Position numbers and translations under genes: made by a program
Shown: positions 63,036 through 64,000 of the stretch, one piece after another
Layout: each line of letters starts with the position of its first letter
Numbering within the stretch: position 1 is the stretch's first letter
Notes under the pieces: generated by a model
Seen by the model: only the letters and a program-made list of their open reading frames with translations
Database searches by the model: none
What the model was told of the DNA's origin: nothing
Assembly (NCBI GenBank): GCA_029204225.1
Contig: CM055099.1
Span: 61,659,753 to 61,723,752 of the forward strand
DNA length: 64,000 nt
Direction: 5' to 3'
Origin: Diphasiastrum complanatum
Lineage: Eukaryota > Streptophyta > Lycopodiopsida > Lycopodiales > Lycopodiaceae

Positions 63036-63639
63036 TAATGGAGGTCTTGTCACATCCAATCCTGGGGGCTTTCTTTGTTACCCTGTGCTCTCGAGCCAAT
63101 GAGAATTTTCCAAACTCTCAGAAGTATGACTGTAAGGAGGGGGTGCTAGTACTTTTGATGCAATGATTCACTAGCTTTTTAGGGTCACGGTTCCATACAA
63201 ACTTTTGGTTGCTAAATCGCGATAGGATCTTGCTAACAGTATGTTTGACTTTTAAATGGCCTTTGGGAGATGTGACTTAGGGCATCCTCTGGCGGCTCTG
63301 AGTATTGCCTTCATTTCCAAGGTACTGTCCCTATAATGAGGGTGTTAGCGGATCGTGGCCATGGTGATCACAGACATCCTTAGTCCACTAAAATCCCATA
63401 ACCTACGTGTTCCCCTTATATCTTAAAATATTATCTTTATGTCTTTAGGATACCATCCTTTGAGTCCTAAGAACTTGTCCTTAACTCCTTAAGGATTGGT
63501 CCTTTAAGACTAGGATACTACCTTTAAGTTTTAGGACTATGCCTGTAGGCCACAGCGTGTAAGTACGTGTCTTTGAGGCCGTGGGACACTCAATGGGTGG
63601 GGCTAGGCTCTTGCCAGATCATATGGGGTGTAAGAGGCT
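63036..63639. other. Unassigned sequence with short internal repeats
   Basis: No gene. Words such as TTAGGATACCATCC, TTAAGGATTGGTCC and CTAGGATACTACC recur between 63440 and 63540, a short decayed repeat. Part may be LTR. Confidence 0.35.
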
Positions 63640-64000
63640 GACACTTGCAATTAACAATCATAGAGCATACAAAAAAAGACTTTGCAATATCAATGCTCGT
63701 CAAATGGATTTGAGGCATCCTCTTTTTAGTTATTTTTCCGTGCTGTATAGACTCTAATGATACTTGATTTTGATTGTCACAATAGATTGTTGTAGGAAGT
63801 GTTTGTGTAAGGTTGATGTCTGCAAGCAGTTGCTTGAGCCAAATCGCCTCTTTGGTTGCATTTGTGGTAGCTATGTATTCAGATTTCGTTGATGATAATG
63901 CAACTGAGGTCTGCTTCCGGCTGTTCCATGAGATTGGGCCTTGGTTGTATAAGAATGTAAATCCAGAAGTTGATTTTCTGGTGTCGACATCTCTTGCCCA
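63640..64000 (-). pseudogene. Copia RNase H relic, cut by the window edge
   Basis: On the minus strand from 64000 it reads WARDVDTRKSTSGFTFLYNQ, ISWNSRKQTSVALSSTKSEY, KEAIWLKQLLADINL and TTIYCDNQNQVSLE: the core of copia RNase H. All are in one frame as far as about 63740. Beyond that the tether region (expected H-x-RTKHI) is degraded to QIHLTSIDIA. RT should lie right of the window. Whether it pairs with copia D cannot be told; the opposite strand suggests not. Confidence 0.8.

Overview
The window is land-plant nuclear DNA from a large, repeat-dominated genome. Nearly everything recognisable is a transposable element: at least four Ty1/copia units and one copia solo LTR, two copies of one Ty3/gypsy family, a second and a third chromovirus, older gypsy relics, LINE 3' ends, a tRNA-derived SINE, two hAT-like DNA transposons and a TRIM array. 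The priming sites I could read resemble TGGTATCAGAGC, complementary to plant initiator-Met tRNA. Copia, chromovirus and hAT-like elements together, with spliced hydrophobic exons, indicate a plant. I cannot name the species; a non-flowering lineage is possible but unproven.

Layout. 1-4219: a chromovirus leader scrap joined to a minus-strand copia element (A). 4220-18.3 kb: a copia relic (B) whose 3' LTR was split by gypsy I (5547-18092, TSD ACATG). Gypsy I was itself split in gag by a very young chromovirus (7526-13839, TSD CTTCT, one LTR mismatch seen). 19-22 kb: old gypsy fragments. 22.1-27.8 kb: a minus-strand copia relic (C) carrying a 1.9-kb hAT-like element. 28481-28546 and 38266-38439: two in-phase exons of what looks like a host membrane-protein gene, whose intron holds a minus-strand chromovirus (30319-36900, TSD TATCT) with a 388-bp CATAG-type MITE. 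40.3-52.2 kb: an old chromovirus relic opened by about 10.5 kb of later insertions, namely a tandem TRIM array with tRNA-like LTRs, gypsy II inside the TRIM, a solo LTR inside gypsy II, and two tail-to-tail LINE ends with a SINE between them. 52.2-55.5 kb: AT-rich, mostly featureless. 55546-61101: an apparently brand-new copia-type element with two LTRs that look identical by eye, TSD CGAAC, and one 1024-codon ORF. That ORF is Gag plus roughly 770 residues of unrecognised protein, with no protease, integrase or reverse transcriptase. 61.1-64 kb: copia D remains and a minus-strand copia RNase H.

The strongest candidates for something undescribed are the Gag-plus-unknown element at 55.5-61.1 kb, the tRNA-carrying TRIM tandem at 41.5-48.9 kb, and the AG...CT-ended gypsy family, which also has an in-frame UAG shared by both copies. 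The nesting gives relative ages: copia III (no LTR difference seen) and the 7.5-13.8 kb chromovirus (1 in 358) are youngest; gypsy I (about 17 substitutions in 449) is older; the 30-37 kb chromovirus and the 40-kb relic are oldest.
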